A stretch of 64,000 bases of DNA from an uncultured Sulfitobacter sp. (lineage in GTDB: Bacteria > Pseudomonadota > Alphaproteobacteria > Rhodobacterales > Rhodobacteraceae). Positions 26,457 to 36,889 of the stretch are shown piece after piece (the stretch's first letter is position 1; the number at the start of each line of letters is the position of its first letter). Below the pieces are notes generated by a model. The model searched no databases. It was not told where the DNA came from and was given only the letters and a program-made list of their open reading frames with translations. Location: the NCBI GenBank assembly GCA_913060815.1, contig CAJXSZ010000002.1:62001-126000 (forward strand). Reading direction: 5' to 3'. A program made the translations under genes and the position numbers.

Positions 26457-26656
26457 TTACCTTCATCCACACTAAGGATGCCGAGCCCGCTATCGCGGCT
26501 GACCTCATTTTCAAACCCCTCCGGATGGTAGGGGGCGTTCTGGCCCATCAGGCTCCATGCACCAAAGCCCATAATACCAATGGCAACAGCACAAACGATC
26601 AATTGACGCGTCACGGGCGACTGTGTGTTGCGCATATCCTGACTTTGTTTTTTCAT
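26453..26656 (-). CDS. Small single-pass membrane protein
   Basis: Unrecognised 67-residue protein. Residues 18-38 (LIVCAVAIGIMGFGAWSLMG) form one membrane segment with a basic N-terminus, so the tail probably faces the periplasm. The tail is acidic (ENEVSRDSGLGILSVDEGN). A GGAG lies 7 bases before the ATG, which supports translation. It overlaps the convergent zapE 3' end by 4 bases. No family recognised. Confidence 0.6.
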   Translation of the reverse strand: MKKQSQDMRNTQSPVTRQLIVCAVAIGIMGFGAWSLMGQNAPYHPEGFENEVSRDSGLGILSVDEGN

Positions 26657-26762
26657 GCTCGGACTCCGCTCGCCGCCACTTTGGAACCTGTGACTTTACA
26701 AAGTCTGACTGCGGGAAGGACATCCCCACGTCAACCTGTGGTAGGCGGATGGCAGGCAGAAC

Positions 26763-28034
26763 CTATCTGTTGTGTTTTAATATGTTGCCGGCAAGATACA
26801 GCGACCCACAGATGAGGATACGAGCCTGCGGTGTCTGGCCGACAATTTTGGACACAGCAGCGGCGACATCAACCTCTTCAAATGCCACCATACCTGCCTC
26901 ACGCGCAGCGCGCGCGGTGACTTCGGCAGGCAGTGTCGCCGCTTCATCAGGGATGGACACAGCATGTAAAGCTGCCACATGCGGCGCTAGCGGCGCCAGA
27001 TATCCGGTGATGTCTTTGGTGTTAAGCATGCCACAAACGAGATAGGTTGGCACTTTCGGCAACTCGTCCAATACAGCGGCCAGGGCATGACCTGCCGCAG
27101 GGTTGTGCCCCCCGTCGAGCCACAGCTCCGCCTGCCCTGCGGCCTCGACCAACGGCCCGTGTTTCAGGCGTTGCATGCGTGCAGGCCACTGCGCCCCGGT
27201 TACGGCACCCTCACAAGCCAAAGCGTCAAAGCCAAGCGCGCGCAGAGTAGCAATCGCACCCCCTGCGTTCTGGACCTGATGCACGCCGGGCAGGTTTGGC
27301 AGCGGCAAATCAAGCAATCCTTGCTCGTCCTGATACACCATGCGCCCTGCCTCGCGGCTTGCGTGCCAGTGTTGGCCAAACACGCTAAGAGGCGCCATAT
27401 TGCGGGCGGCAACAGCCTCGATAACCTCGAGGCCTGCCTCCTGCTGTGGTCCGACGATGCAGGGCACGCGCCGTTTGATGATACCCGCCTTCTCGCCCGC
27501 GATCTGCGGCAGCGTATCACCAAGAAATTGCTGGTGATCCAGATCAACAGGTGTGATGACCGTCGCCACGGGATCGGCGATCACGTTGGTGGCATCCAGA
27601 CGCCCGCCAAGCCCGACTTCCAAAAGTGTATAGTCCGCCTTGGTCCGCGAAAACGCGAGCAGCGCAGCGCATGTCGTGATCTCGAAATAGGTGATGTTCT
27701 CGCCGCCATTGGCTGCATAGCATTCATCGAGCACTTCGCTCAAATGCTCTTCGGTGATCAGCTCCCCCGCGAGGCGGATACGCTCGTGAAACCGTGCCAG
27801 ATGCGGGGAGGTATAGGCGTGCACAGTCTTGCCTGCGGCCTCCAGCCCTGCACGGATCATGGCTTGGGTCGATCCTTTGCCATTAGTGCCTGCAATGTGG
27901 ATCACTGGCGGCAGATTGTTCTGCGGATTGCCCAGCGCGTCTAGCAGACGCAGCATGCGGTCGAGTGTCAGATCAATGATCTTCGGATGCAGCGCCATCA
28001 TACGCTCGAGAATACGATCAGAGTTCTGGGTCAT
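26763..28034 (-). CDS. folC: Bifunctional folylpolyglutamate/dihydrofolate synthase
   Basis: Adds glutamate to dihydropteroate and to folates using ATP. The 423-residue Mur-ligase-like protein has the P-loop HIAGTNGKGSTQAM near residue 47, the conserved SPHLARFHERIR and EVGLGGRLDATN segments, and the GHNPAAG motif near 320. The ATG at 28034 has AGGTG upstream; a longer open frame (to 28154) lies within the next gene. It follows a small membrane protein gene and accD on the same strand, the usual arrangement in this group. Confidence 0.96.
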   Translation of the reverse strand: MTQNSDRILERMMALHPKIIDLTLDRMLRLLDALGNPQNNLPPVIHIAGTNGKGSTQAMIRAGLEAAGKTVHAYTSPHLARFHERIRLAGELITEEHLSEVLDECYAANGGENITYFEITTCAALLAFSRTKADYTLLEVGLGGRLDATNVIADPVATVITPVDLDHQQFLGDTLPQIAGEKAGIIKRRVPCIVGPQQEAGLEVIEAVAARNMAPLSVFGQHWHASREAGRMVYQDEQGLLDLPLPNLPGVHQVQNAGGAIATLRALGFDALACEGAVTGAQWPARMQRLKHGPLVEAAGQAELWLDGGHNPAAGHALAAVLDELPKVPTYLVCGMLNTKDITGYLAPLAPHVAALHAVSIPDEAATLPAEVTARAAREAGMVAFEEVDVAAAVSKIVGQTPQARILICGSLYLAGNILKHNR

Positions 28035-28069
28035 GGGTTTCACCTGTTGAGAGAGAGGGCTTGGCAGCG

Positions 28070-28471
28070 TTATGCGGGAATACGGTGCGTCCGGATGAGT
28101 ATGATCACAAGCACACCCGCAACGAGGTCGAGCGCCCCACAAAACGCAGGCCACCAGACGGGGCCCGGATGCCCTGTAAAGAGAACAAGCACATCAAACA
28201 CACCATGCGCGATCAGCCCCCCAGCAAGCACTATAGCGCTCTTGCGAAATCCAAAAGCGGCGAGCGCTGCGAATAAAACGAAAACCGCAGCGTGAAGTAC
28301 CAGAGTGATCGCGGTTGCATCGGCCTGTACGGCAAATACGGGCCAGAAGAATGCAATTGCGGCCAATAGAACAGCAAGACCGCTTCGCTCTTGAAGCGCG
28401 CCCGTTGAGTAGAGCGCCCCAACAAGAACCAGCCCCGATATGCCCCCGATCACTACGGGCCATAGCATCAT
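28070..28471 (-). CDS. Small four-helix membrane protein
   Basis: Unrecognised 133-residue protein made of about four hydrophobic helices (residues 4-22, 30-48, 55-75, 80-128 in two parts). There is no motif for transport or catalysis. It starts inside the accD stop region, with 4 bases of overlap, and lies between accD and folC on one transcript. The position suggests lipid or folate metabolism links, but nothing in the sequence proves a role. Confidence 0.72.
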   Translation of the reverse strand: MMLWPVVIGGISGLVLVGALYSTGALQERSGLAVLLAAIAFFWPVFAVQADATAITLVLHAAVFVLFAALAAFGFRKSAIVLAGGLIAHGVFDVLVLFTGHPGPVWWPAFCGALDLVAGVLVIILIRTHRIPA

Positions 28472-29412
28472 TTTTGCGGATCACCCTCAGATACGGGTGT
28501 ATCAGCCTCGCTCTGGATTTGCGGCACTTCCTCAGGGGGTGGCAGATCTCCACGAACCTCCGGCGGCAGACCCATTAGCATCCGAGTGATCTTGATCAGC
28601 TCATCGCGCATCTGGGTGCGCGGTGTCACGCGGTCCAGCATTCCGTGCTCAAGCAGGTATTCCGCGCGCTGAAATCCGTCGGGCAGCTTTTCACGGATCG
28701 TCTGTTCGATGACGCGAGGACCCGCAAAACAAATGAGCGCGTTCGGCTCGGCAATATGGACGTCACCCAACATCGCATAGCTGGCTGTGACACCGCCCGT
28801 GGTCGGATGTGTCAGGACGACAATATAGGGCAGGTCGGCTTCTTTGAGCATTTGTACGGCAACTGTGGTGCGCGGCATTTGCATCAGGCTCAGGATGCCT
28901 TCCTGCATACGAGCGCCACCAGCGGCAGAGAAAAGGACCAGTGGGCGCTTGAGCTTCACCGCCTCCTCGGCCGCCGCGATAATCGCGTTACCAACATACA
29001 TCCCCATCGAACCGGCCATGAAGCTGAAGTCCTGCGCACAAGCGACAATCGGCGTGCGCCCGATTTCACCATGGGCAACAAGCATCGCTTCACTCTCGTC
29101 TGTTGCCTTTTGCGCGGCACGCAGACGGTCGGGGTATTTCTTTTGATCGCGGAACTGCAACGGATCAGCGGTGGGTGCGGGAACTTTCACCTCGGTAAAG
29201 ATGCCGCCATCAAACAGCGCGCCGAACCGGTCACGCGGAGAGATGTGCATGTGGTGCCCGCAGTTGGTGCAAACATTGAGGTTTTCGCTGACCTCACGGT
29301 GAAACAGCATCGTGCCGCATTCATCGCACTTCGTCCAAAGGTTCTCTGGCGTCTCGCGGCGCGAAAAAATCGAATTGATCCGGGGCCGGACGTAATTGTT
29401 GATCCAGTTCAT
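28468..29412 (-). CDS. accD: Acetyl-CoA carboxylase carboxyltransferase subunit beta
   Basis: Transfers carboxyl from biotin to acetyl-CoA in the first step of fatty-acid synthesis, together with AccA. The 314-residue protein has the N-terminal zinc ribbon Cys29, Cys32, Cys48 and Cys51, and the crotonase-like core with FSAAGGARMQEGILSLMQM and VLTHPTTGGVTASYAMLGD. The C-terminal tail is acidic and Pro-rich. It is the first gene of the accD - membrane protein - folC run. Confidence 0.97.
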   Translation of the reverse strand: MNWINNYVRPRINSIFSRRETPENLWTKCDECGTMLFHREVSENLNVCTNCGHHMHISPRDRFGALFDGGIFTEVKVPAPTADPLQFRDQKKYPDRLRAAQKATDESEAMLVAHGEIGRTPIVACAQDFSFMAGSMGMYVGNAIIAAAEEAVKLKRPLVLFSAAGGARMQEGILSLMQMPRTTVAVQMLKEADLPYIVVLTHPTTGGVTASYAMLGDVHIAEPNALICFAGPRVIEQTIREKLPDGFQRAEYLLEHGMLDRVTPRTQMRDELIKITRMLMGLPPEVRGDLPPPEEVPQIQSEADTPVSEGDPQK

Positions 29413-29473
29413 ATCGCAGCCTCGCTCACGTTACTCATCCCCTTCAAATAAGAGGGTCTGCTGGGAATTGCAA

Positions 29474-30370
29474 TCAACGCCGCAGTGCAAGACGGGCCGC
29501 AAGCCAGCTCACGATCATCATTGCAAAATCGACGGGCAACCACGCCCGCAGCTGTGCCGCATCCTCCATCCCGAAAGGCGTGTGAAACAGCGCCAGCCCA
29601 CTGAGGGTGTCGGGCAGAGATGTGAGCAACAGCGCACTGATATTATTGAAAAAATGTACGGCCAATGCGGGCCCGATCGATCCTGAGCGCGCAGTAAGGT
29701 CCGCCATTAGCAAACCAAACAACCCTGCCCAGACGGTAATCATAATCGCATTCTGGCCTGCCTCTACGGGTTGATAGTGGCCAAGAGCGAATAGAACAGA
29801 AGGCAAAACCATCCATATCCAGGGCGATGCAAATCGCGCAGCTAGTTGCTGTTGCAGGTAGCCGCGAAAGAAAATCTCCTCCGCGCTGACTTGCACAAAC
29901 ACAGCGATCAGCGACAGAGGCAGAACCAAGGCCCACAGACCAAAGGCCATGTTTGGCACAGACGGACCACCATAGCCGTAGGGCGGAAGGATCATCAGCA
30001 CCGCAGCGAGCACAAGCATCGCAGTGAAGACACGAAAGAATTGTGGCGCGGCAAGGATTGTAGGGCCGAATACGCTCAATGCTTCACGTTGGTGCAGCAG
30101 CCGCACGACGATAAAGACACTCAAGCTGATCAAACCAAAGCTGAACAGCAGCACGTACATCGCCAAGGGTGTGCTGCCTGCCATCAACTCATCTGTAAAC
30201 TGTGGTCGAAAGCGCGTTAGCTCCGAGATGGCTTGCTGATAGAAGAGCGAAAGCAGAACATAGACTGCGACCATTGCCACGATACCCAACAGCAAGCGCC
30301 ACAATTCGGGACGGGGTTCGGCCGCACGCGTGTGTAGCCCATGCGCTGAGTAGTCCGGCCAAAGGGACAT
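29474..30370 (-). CDS. CPBP family intramembrane metalloprotease
   Basis: A 298-residue membrane protein with about 8 hydrophobic segments. It holds the three CPBP (Rce1/CAAX-type, Abi) motifs: EEIFFRG, FALGHYQP and HFFNNISALL, with the Glu and His residues that bind metal. The ATG at 30370 overlaps the stop of the ABC-like gene by one base (TGATG), and AAAGGAG lies upstream inside that gene, so translation is coupled. It may process or partner with the upstream membrane protein; this is inference. Confidence 0.88.
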   Translation of the reverse strand: MSLWPDYSAHGLHTRAAEPRPELWRLLLGIVAMVAVYVLLSLFYQQAISELTRFRPQFTDELMAGSTPLAMYVLLFSFGLISLSVFIVVRLLHQREALSVFGPTILAAPQFFRVFTAMLVLAAVLMILPPYGYGGPSVPNMAFGLWALVLPLSLIAVFVQVSAEEIFFRGYLQQQLAARFASPWIWMVLPSVLFALGHYQPVEAGQNAIMITVWAGLFGLLMADLTARSGSIGPALAVHFFNNISALLLTSLPDTLSGLALFHTPFGMEDAAQLRAWLPVDFAMMIVSWLAARLALRR

Positions 30371-33300
30371 CAAGTGTTCTCCTTTGGATCATCATCGGTT
30401 GCCGGCTCGCGAGGAATTTCGAGCTGTGCATCGCGGATCACCTCCGCTGCGCCTGTCAGGTGGCCTGCTACTGTTTTGAGCAAGCTCATCAAGACCGCAT
30501 TATCGTTTTCGACCACAGAGCTGAACTGTTCCGCGCCAATCCGTAGAAATTTGCTGTCTTCAATCGCCTTGAGGTTCACCTGTCGCGGCTCGCGCAAGAT
30601 CACCGCAAGATCGCCGATGACGCGCCCCGGCTCTACTGTGGTAATATGCTGCTCCACACCCGTTTTATCAAAGAAAGTGATTTCAGCCTTACCATCAACG
30701 CACAGGTAAACAGCATCAGGTTGTTCATCGATATTGAATACAACGGTTCCAGCAGGGGCGTCATACCATTTCGCCGCAAAAGCAAGCAGCCGCTGCGCAC
30801 GTGGTTCCAATGCGCCAAAAAGCTCGTTGCGCTGGATCAGGGTCAGTTTGCGGCGTAAATCGTCCGATATATCGGCCGAGCCATCCGGATTGACCGTGCT
30901 GTCCACGCCGTCCAGCCGGCCGTGGTCAATTTCCACAAACATGTCATAGCTTTCATGGGCATCAAAACGGTCATCCAGAAATATCTGTGTTGTGTCGGGC
31001 ATCAGCTTATGCAGCCGCTCACGGGTGCGCTGCAGATCACTCCCGGAAAGCGCCTGATCAAACACAATCACATCAGGCCGCTTGATCGCCGCACGGGTAA
31101 ACGAAGCGCGTTCCTGAATCGAAAGTGGCAGGTTTGTCCCACCAATCGCCGTCGGGATATCGAATACGTTGGTGGCAACCTGTGCCCGCAAATTGTGTGT
31201 TCGCAACACGTCAGAGACGGCATCCAAAATCAAATCTGCCTGCACACCGGCCATGGCAGAGACGCGGCCATAAATCAGATTGTCCAGAACGCTGATCCGC
31301 GGAAGATAGTTTTGCGGACCGATCGGGACAAACAAATCCTTGGCCAATTCACGCATCTCGGCCCCACGTCTTTCACGAATACTAAGGATTTCGCTTTTGA
31401 ACGTTTCGGGAAAAGCAGGGCCGATCTGCTCTGCCGTGAAGGCGAAGGGCACGGTAAGCAGAAGCGCAAATTCCTCTTCGCTCAGCGCGCCATCCCCTTT
31501 ATTGCGCCGCCGCGTCGCGATATCGACCAGTTGCTCATACAGACCCTCTTCAATCCCGAGTGCGGTAAAAAGCGGATGGTTCGTTCCGTCCATGCCAAAG
31601 GTCTGGTGCAGCGTCTCGATCAGGGTTTGCGAGATTGCGATACCCTTCTCCGCCAAGCCGTTTTCTGCAATCATCGCCATGAACGCTTTTTCAGTCACCA
31701 GCCCTTGCTGGGTGATGTCGCGCAAGGGTGTCGCGAACAAAAGGTTACCACCCAGCGGAATAGCGGGATTAAACTTTTCGGGGTCAAACCGATGGACCGC
31801 ACCATCAAGCCTGCGCTCCTTAAGCACTTCGTAGACCGCAGGGCGCAGATCCACGATTTTCTGAGCCAGATCGGGGTTCTGATTGGGATCAAGCCGCGTG
31901 CCAAGCATGCCACGAATAATGCCTTCGTCAGTATTGAGGACGCGGCTCAGCTCGAACCACCAATCATTCACGTCCTGCATCGTATCCAGACCCGCAAGCT
32001 CGGGGTCAAGCCAGTCTGCGCGCATGCTATCGAGACTATTGCCCGACCTGCGCGCCTCAATCCCCGTCCGATCCCGCTTCTCGGGGTCCCACAGCACCGT
32101 CTTTGGCGAGGTGCGCAGTGACATCAAAAGGTTGTCGCCAATTGTGCCGTGAAAAAGATACGGCTGCGCTGGCACATAGCCGATGCGCGCCGCAATGACA
32201 GCCTGATGTAGTGTTGAGATATCATGGCCACCCATAGAAATGCTGCCCCGCGTCGGTAGCACCTCTCGTGTGAAAAGTTCGGCCAAGGCGCGGCGCTCGG
32301 CCATGGTCGAGGTTTTGATTGCGATCTGCGCACCTTTTGGGATGCTGAGGTTCAGGTCTTCAATAACCATCCCACCGTCAGAATTTCGGACAAAAACGTT
32401 GTTCAGGACAATTTCACCTGAAAGATGAGGTATCTCGTTGGGCGTCCCGTCGAACAACGTCTCGTCAATCACGCCTTTCGGTTCAAATCTCTCTGTAACC
32501 ACGTCCCAACGCAGAGCCATATCCTGCGTCTGGTTGTAGTAGGCCAAGAGCTCTTTCCATGGGCTGCTGAGATCTTTGTAGGCCGCAAGGGCGGCGACAA
32601 GCGCACCCACGGTGATGTCGCCCTGAATAACCAGAATGCCACCCACGAGGTAGAAGAAGAACGGCGTGAGTTGAGTAATGAAGTTATTGAGAAACTTCAT
32701 AAAGAACTTCTTTTTGTAGATCTTGAAGCGGATATCGAACAGCCGCCCCAAGCGGACGGTGAACCCCGCCAGCCTGAAACGCCAGCCGCCGTTGGTGCGC
32801 AGATCCACGATCCCCGCTGCCGTTTCGCCAATCTCCGAGGACAGCAGGCGCACCTCTTTAATGCGGTCTTTGTTCAGAAGATTGATCTGCCGCTGGATCA
32901 TCGGAATGACGTAGGCCTGTAGCGGGATGAGCGCGATGCCAGCCAGACCGAACCAGAAGGACTGTAGAAAGAGAAACACCACGATGATGAGCATCTGGCC
33001 CGCCTGAAACACAGGCTGTGCGATGAAATCACCCATCAGGCCGCCCATCGGCTCCGCTTCGGAGGTGACCATACTCACCAACTCGCCCTGTGATGTGTTT
33101 TGAAAGTACAGCTTGGGGAAACGCATCATCCGCGAGATCAAGCCATAGCGGAACCTGCGCAAAAGACGCTCTGCTACGACCCCTTTCATCGTGTTGAGGC
33201 GCATCTTCAGAAGCCCATGCGCAAGGACTGCCGCCAGATAGCCAAAGCACAGCGCGCTCAGGAACTGGATTTGGCTAAACTGGTAGCCAAAGGCCATGAC

Positions 33301-33456
33301 CATCGGGTCCTCTGCGCCAATCGCGTCGTTGATGATCCGTTTGGGCAACTCAAGCGTGGCGTAGAGAAACGGAAACGTCAGTAGCGTCACCAGCAAGAGA
33401 ACCAGTTGATCCCGCTTGGAGTGTTTCCAGATAAAGGCCGAGAGGCTACGGTCCAT
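30370..33456 (-). CDS. ABC-like half-transporter with degenerate ATPase domain, large insertion and cNMP-binding domain
   Basis: A 1028-residue protein. Residues 1-325 are a six-helix ABC exporter membrane domain. Residues 347-845 follow the ABC ATPase layout, but key motifs are lost. The P-loop region ([19 protein letters not shown], 371-389) has no Gly-x-Gly-Lys. The Q-loop reads VPAQPYLF near 428 (Gln to Ala). The signature is LSIQE near 778 instead of LSGGQ. Walker B ends VIVFDQ (795-801, Glu to Gln), and the H-switch position (LDDRFD, 827-832) is Asp. About 270 residues (445-715) are inserted before a second [13 protein letters not shown] segment. Residues 870-1000 resemble a cyclic-nucleotide-binding domain ([22 protein letters not shown]). 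It may be a regulated non-ATPase membrane protein. Confidence 0.85.
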   Translation of the reverse strand: MDRSLSAFIWKHSKRDQLVLLLVTLLTFPFLYATLELPKRIINDAIGAEDPMVMAFGYQFSQIQFLSALCFGYLAAVLAHGLLKMRLNTMKGVVAERLLRRFRYGLISRMMRFPKLYFQNTSQGELVSMVTSEAEPMGGLMGDFIAQPVFQAGQMLIIVVFLFLQSFWFGLAGIALIPLQAYVIPMIQRQINLLNKDRIKEVRLLSSEIGETAAGIVDLRTNGGWRFRLAGFTVRLGRLFDIRFKIYKKKFFMKFLNNFITQLTPFFFYLVGGILVIQGDITVGALVAALAAYKDLSSPWKELLAYYNQTQDMALRWDVVTERFEPKGVIDETLFDGTPNEIPHLSGEIVLNNVFVRNSDGGMVIEDLNLSIPKGAQIAIKTSTMAERRALAELFTREVLPTRGSISMGGHDISTLHQAVIAARIGYVPAQPYLFHGTIGDNLLMSLRTSPKTVLWDPEKRDRTGIEARRSGNSLDSMRADWLDPELAGLDTMQDVNDWWFELSRVLNTDEGIIRGMLGTRLDPNQNPDLAQKIVDLRPAVYEVLKERRLDGAVHRFDPEKFNPAIPLGGNLLFATPLRDITQQGLVTEKAFMAMIAENGLAEKGIAISQTLIETLHQTFGMDGTNHPLFTALGIEEGLYEQLVDIATRRRNKGDGALSEEEFALLLTVPFAFTAEQIGPAFPETFKSEILSIRERRGAEMRELAKDLFVPIGPQNYLPRISVLDNLIYGRVSAMAGVQADLILDAVSDVLRTHNLRAQVATNVFDIPTAIGGTNLPLSIQERASFTRAAIKRPDVIVFDQALSGSDLQRTRERLHKLMPDTTQIFLDDRFDAHESYDMFVEIDHGRLDGVDSTVNPDGSADISDDLRRKLTLIQRNELFGALEPRAQRLLAFAAKWYDAPAGTVVFNIDEQPDAVYLCVDGKAEITFFDKTGVEQHITTVEPGRVIGDLAVILREPRQVNLKAIEDSKFLRIGAEQFSSVVENDNAVLMSLLKTVAGHLTGAAEVIRDAQLEIPREPATDDDPKENT

Positions 33457-33601
33457 AGCGTTGCTTTCTGCACGTTGGTCTGGACACTATCTAGGGCTAC
33501 TGCCTGCACATTGCCAGCTATGCCCGCGTTGCAAACTCTTGCAGCAATGCGCCCGCGCCAGTATGCCGTTCACAAAGATTTTTTCGCAGGAGCGCCCAAC
33601 G

Positions 33602-35368
33602 ATGACCAGCAACCCACGTTTCGACAAATCCAGATTGCCCAGCCGCCATGTGACCGAAGGGCCCGCGCGCGCGCCGCACCGCTCTTACTATTACGCGATG
33701 GGCATGACGGAGGAGGAGATTCACCAGCCGCTGGTCGGCGTCGCAACCTGCTGGAACGAAGCAGCACCGTGCAACATCGCGCTCAACCGTCAGGCGCAGT
33801 CAGTCAAGGTGGGCGTTGCCGCCGAACAGGGCACACCGCGTGAGTTCACAACTATTACTGTTACCGACGGTATCGCGATGGGTCATGAGGGCATGCGCTC
33901 CTCTCTTGCCTCGCGCGAGGCGATTGCGGACACGGTCGAGCTGACGATGCGCGGCCATTGCTATGACGCGATTGTAGGGCTTGCGGGCTGTGACAAATCC
34001 CTGCCTGGTATGATGATGGCGATGATCCGCCTCAACGTGCCTTCCGTGTTCATGTATGGCGGCTCAATCCTGCCGGGTCGTGCTCCCGAAGGTGCGGATG
34101 TGCCCGCAGGTTTTGCCGACCGCGATCTTACAGTTCAGGACATGTTCGAAGCTGTAGGCAACTGGCAGGGCGGCACAATGTCCGAGGCCGCACTCGATGT
34201 GCTCGAGCGGGTAGCTTGCCCCTCTGCGGGTGCCTGTGGTGGCCAGTTCACCGCCAACACGATGGCTTGTGTTTCCGAAGCAATCGGCCTTGCGCTACCT
34301 AACTCTTCTGGCGCGCCTGCCCCGTATAAAAGCCGCGACGAATACGCGATTGCCTCAGGCAAAGCGGTGATGAACCTGATCGAGAAGAACATCCGTGCCC
34401 GCGATATCTGTACACGTGAAGCCTTCGAGAATGCTGCACGCATCGTCGCTTGCACAGGTGGCTCTACCAATGCGGGCCTGCACCTGCCCGCCATGGCGCA
34501 TGAAGCGGGGATCGAGTTCTTCCTCGAGGACGTCTGCGAAATTTTCCGCGACACGCCGCACTTCGTCGACATGAAGCCCGGTGGCGCCTATGTCGCCAAA
34601 GACCTCTATGAGGCAGGCGGGGTGCCTGTCGTCATGCGTGAGTTGCGCAAAGCGGGTCTGATCCATGAGGACTGCCTGACCGTAACGGGCTATTCCATGG
34701 GTGAAGAACTGGACAAAATCGAGCGGAACGCAGATGGCAAAGTGATCCACGCCATCGAGAACCCGATCAGCACCACAGGCGGCGTTGTTGGCCTCAAAGG
34801 GAACCTTGCCCCTGAAGGTGCTATCGTAAAGATCGCGGGCATGGATGAGGAAGACATTGTCTTTACTGGTCCCGCGCTCGTGTTTGAATGTGAGCAAGAC
34901 GCATTTGAAGCGGTCCAGAACCGCACATACTCCGAAGGCGATGTATTCGTGATCCGCAACGAGGGGCCACGCGGTGGTCCAGGCATGCGCGAAATGCTGG
35001 CAACCACGGCAGCGCTGTCGGGTCAGGGCATGGGCAAGAAGGTGGCACTTATCACCGATGGCCGCTTCTCTGGTGCGACACGCGGGTTCTGTGTGGGTCA
35101 CGTGGGTCCCGAGGCCGCGATGGGCGGACCGATTGGATTGCTGAAAAACGGCGATATGATCACTCTCAACGCGATCACAGGGTCGATATCTGTTGATCTG
35201 ACAGACGAAGAGATGGCTTCGCGCAAAGCGGCGTGGGAAGGCCCGCGCGAGACGATTTATGCCTCTGGTGCGCTCTGGAAATATGCACAGCTGGTCGGGC
35301 CGACATACCTTGGCGCGGTAACGCATCCGGGCGGCGGATCGGAAAAGCATGACTATATGGACCTGTAA
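33602..35368 (+). CDS. ilvD: Dihydroxy-acid dehydratase
   Basis: Dehydrates dihydroxy-isovalerate and dihydroxy-methylvalerate in valine, isoleucine and pantothenate synthesis; carries an iron-sulfur cluster. The 588-residue protein has cluster-type Cys contexts in [17 protein letters not shown] and [16 protein letters not shown], and [21 protein letters not shown] near the C-terminus. The ATG at 33602 has AGGAG upstream; longer in-frame extension is not conserved in character. It is divergent from the ABC-like gene. A lipoprotein gene overlaps its 3' end by 20 bases. Confidence 0.97.
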   Translation: MTSNPRFDKSRLPSRHVTEGPARAPHRSYYYAMGMTEEEIHQPLVGVATCWNEAAPCNIALNRQAQSVKVGVAAEQGTPREFTTITVTDGIAMGHEGMRSSLASREAIADTVELTMRGHCYDAIVGLAGCDKSLPGMMMAMIRLNVPSVFMYGGSILPGRAPEGADVPAGFADRDLTVQDMFEAVGNWQGGTMSEAALDVLERVACPSAGACGGQFTANTMACVSEAIGLALPNSSGAPAPYKSRDEYAIASGKAVMNLIEKNIRARDICTREAFENAARIVACTGGSTNAGLHLPAMAHEAGIEFFLEDVCEIFRDTPHFVDMKPGGAYVAKDLYEAGGVPVVMRELRKAGLIHEDCLTVTGYSMGEELDKIERNADGKVIHAIENPISTTGGVVGLKGNLAPEGAIVKIAGMDEEDIVFTGPALVFECEQDAFEAVQNRTYSEGDVFVIRNEGPRGGPGMREMLATTAALSGQGMGKKVALITDGRFSGATRGFCVGHVGPEAAMGGPIGLLKNGDMITLNAITGSISVDLTDEEMASRKAAWEGPRETIYASGALWKYAQLVGPTYLGAVTHPGGGSEKHDYMDL

Positions 35369-35954
35369 GCCCCTTGCAGCGCTCAGCCTCCTCGGAGTGC
35401 TGGGCGCCTGCGACGCCACGACGGGAGGGGAGGGTCTTCTTGCAGCTCTCACGCCCCCCGAGGACGCGGCCCTGCCTGCAGTGCCCCTGACCCAAGCAAC
35501 GATGATGCGGGGCGGTTTGACCCTTCTCCCACCATCTGGATATTGTATCGACCCTGATAGCCTGACACAGAGCTTCGCGCTTATGGCGCGTTGTGATGCA
35601 TTGGGTGCGTCGACGCAAAGCGCGGATGCGCCCGTTGGCGTTATGACAGTCAGCCTGGCACGCAGCGGTCTCGCACCTGCGCTGCCGTCTGCCCAAGAGC
35701 TTGCGGCAGCATCCAACCTTGGAGCACCAACAGATGCGCGCCAGTCAGAGCAAAGCGTTGTATTCCAGACAACGGGCTCCCCGCCATCGAGCGACCTTTC
35801 GTCCACTCATTGGCGGTCCATCTCAAAAGTCGGGCGCATCACTATGGGTGCCGCGCTTTTTGGACCAGAAGGGCAGCGGGCCGTTTCCTCCGCAGGGGCC
35901 GAGCTGTTGGAAGAAATGATAAGCCGCACCACAGCGCAAACCAGCGCGGGTTAG
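35349..35954 (+). CDS. Lipoprotein of unknown function
   Basis: Unrecognised 201-residue protein. Residues 1-21 form a lipoprotein signal with lipobox LLGVLGAC, so it is probably bound to the inner or outer membrane. The mature part has three regions with Cys in SGYCIDP and ARCDALG, which may form a disulfide, and is low in charged residues. It starts 20 bases before the ilvD stop, so it is co-transcribed with ilvD; no functional link is evident. A hairpin with a 7-bp stem follows the stop. Confidence 0.7.
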   Translation: MTIWTCKPLAALSLLGVLGACDATTGGEGLLAALTPPEDAALPAVPLTQATMMRGGLTLLPPSGYCIDPDSLTQSFALMARCDALGASTQSADAPVGVMTVSLARSGLAPALPSAQELAAASNLGAPTDARQSEQSVVFQTTGSPPSSDLSSTHWRSISKVGRITMGAALFGPEGQRAVSSAGAELLEEMISRTTAQTSAG

Positions 35955-35966
35955 CGGACGAGTATA

Positions 35967-35986
35967 CTTGCACGAAGGTGTGCAAG
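35967..35986 (+). terminator. Hairpin after the lipoprotein gene (possible weak terminator)
   Basis: CTTGCAC-gaaggt-GTGCAAG, a perfect 7-bp stem 13 bases after the stop at 35954. No T-tract follows on the plus strand, so it could be a Rho-dependent or RNA-stability element. Confidence 0.35.
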
Positions 35987-36076
35987 CATGTCATCTAAAG
36001 GCTAACGCATCTGCGTTCAGTCAATTGCTTCGATTGTGCGCCATAAAAAGATGCCGTGAGCAGCAAGGCAGACAAA

Positions 36077-36850
36077 ATGGCTAAACTTGGTGAACACCTG
36101 TTAGATAAAGCGGTCTTCAGTCGCACGCTCTCGAAATGGGCGCGCAATGCGCGTTTGGCCCGTTCTGCAAATCTGATATCTCTGCGTCGTCAACGGATGC
36201 GTGCGAGGCAGCTCAAAGCGCATTTGGACCAACTTATTCATGTCGCTGACGAACGGCTTGCCTTGCCCCTCGAAGGGTCTACCAGCTTTCCAAAACCCCA
36301 TAATGCGGATTGGTCTTGGCGCCCTGAGCTATGGCGCGGTCCATTGCCCACGCCAGGTATGTCGGCTGCGCAAACGCGCGCCATGCTTGGCAATGAAGTT
36401 ACGCTCTTCCATGACTGCGAGTTCTCGGAGCTGACGCTTCGACAGCTTCGCAATCTTCGTGAACAAGATCTTGCGCCTTACGGTCTGCGCATGGATGTTT
36501 TCCGCTTTGACGGGTCGTTCCTGTCTTTGGTCGTTGATCTGCCCGACAATGGGATCGACGGACTAAAGCGAACGCATTTGATCAGAATGGACGTGATTGT
36601 CGAACTGGAAAAGCCGATCGAGATTTTTGCGCGTCTCAACATCAAGAACGGGCCTAACACGGAGCAAATCGTACGTGAGCTTGACTTGAGCCAAGAGCAA
36701 ACTGTTGTCGAGTTCGACCTCGCCTACTCCAACCTGAACGAACGGCGGGTAGAAGGCGCATGGGTTGATCTTATTTTTGAAGGGCCGGAGATGAATCAGG
36801 TCACCCTTCATGATCTCACCTTTTCACGCCGGCCTCGCGCTCAAATCTAA
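36077..36850 (+). CDS. DUF6478 family protein
   Basis: A 257-residue cytoplasmic protein of a family seen mainly in Rhodobacterales; function unknown. The N-terminus is basic and helical (LLDKAVFSRTLSKWARNAR, then SLRRQRMRARQLKAHLDQLIHVADERLALP). The conserved core follows (DWSWRPELWRGPLP), and the C-terminal half is rich in beta strands. AAGG lies before the ATG at 36077; an in-frame GTG at 36056 is the alternative. The next gene follows 39 bases later, so they are likely one operon. Confidence 0.78.
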   Translation: MAKLGEHLLDKAVFSRTLSKWARNARLARSANLISLRRQRMRARQLKAHLDQLIHVADERLALPLEGSTSFPKPHNADWSWRPELWRGPLPTPGMSAAQTRAMLGNEVTLFHDCEFSELTLRQLRNLREQDLAPYGLRMDVFRFDGSFLSLVVDLPDNGIDGLKRTHLIRMDVIVELEKPIEIFARLNIKNGPNTEQIVRELDLSQEQTVVEFDLAYSNLNERRVEGAWVDLIFEGPEMNQVTLHDLTFSRRPRAQI

Positions 36851-36861
36851 GCCTATTGCCC

Positions 36862-36877
36862 CACCCTTTTGAGGGTG
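36862..36877 (+). promoter_or_regulatory. Hairpin just upstream of the 36890 ribosome site
   Basis: CACCCT-tttg-AGGGTG, a 6-bp perfect stem with a four-base loop, ends 2 bases before the GGAGGA ribosome site of the next gene. It could protect or occlude that site; no T-tract follows. Confidence 0.3.
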
Positions 36878-36889
36878 ATGGAGGAACCA

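Noticed and set aside
30922-32121. 399-codon open frame on the plus strand
   Set aside because: Antisense to the ABC-like gene, whose domains run continuously through the region.
34355-35806. 483-codon open frame on the minus strand
   Set aside because: It lies entirely opposite ilvD and the lipoprotein gene, has no recognisable domain, and is a by-product of GC-rich codon use.
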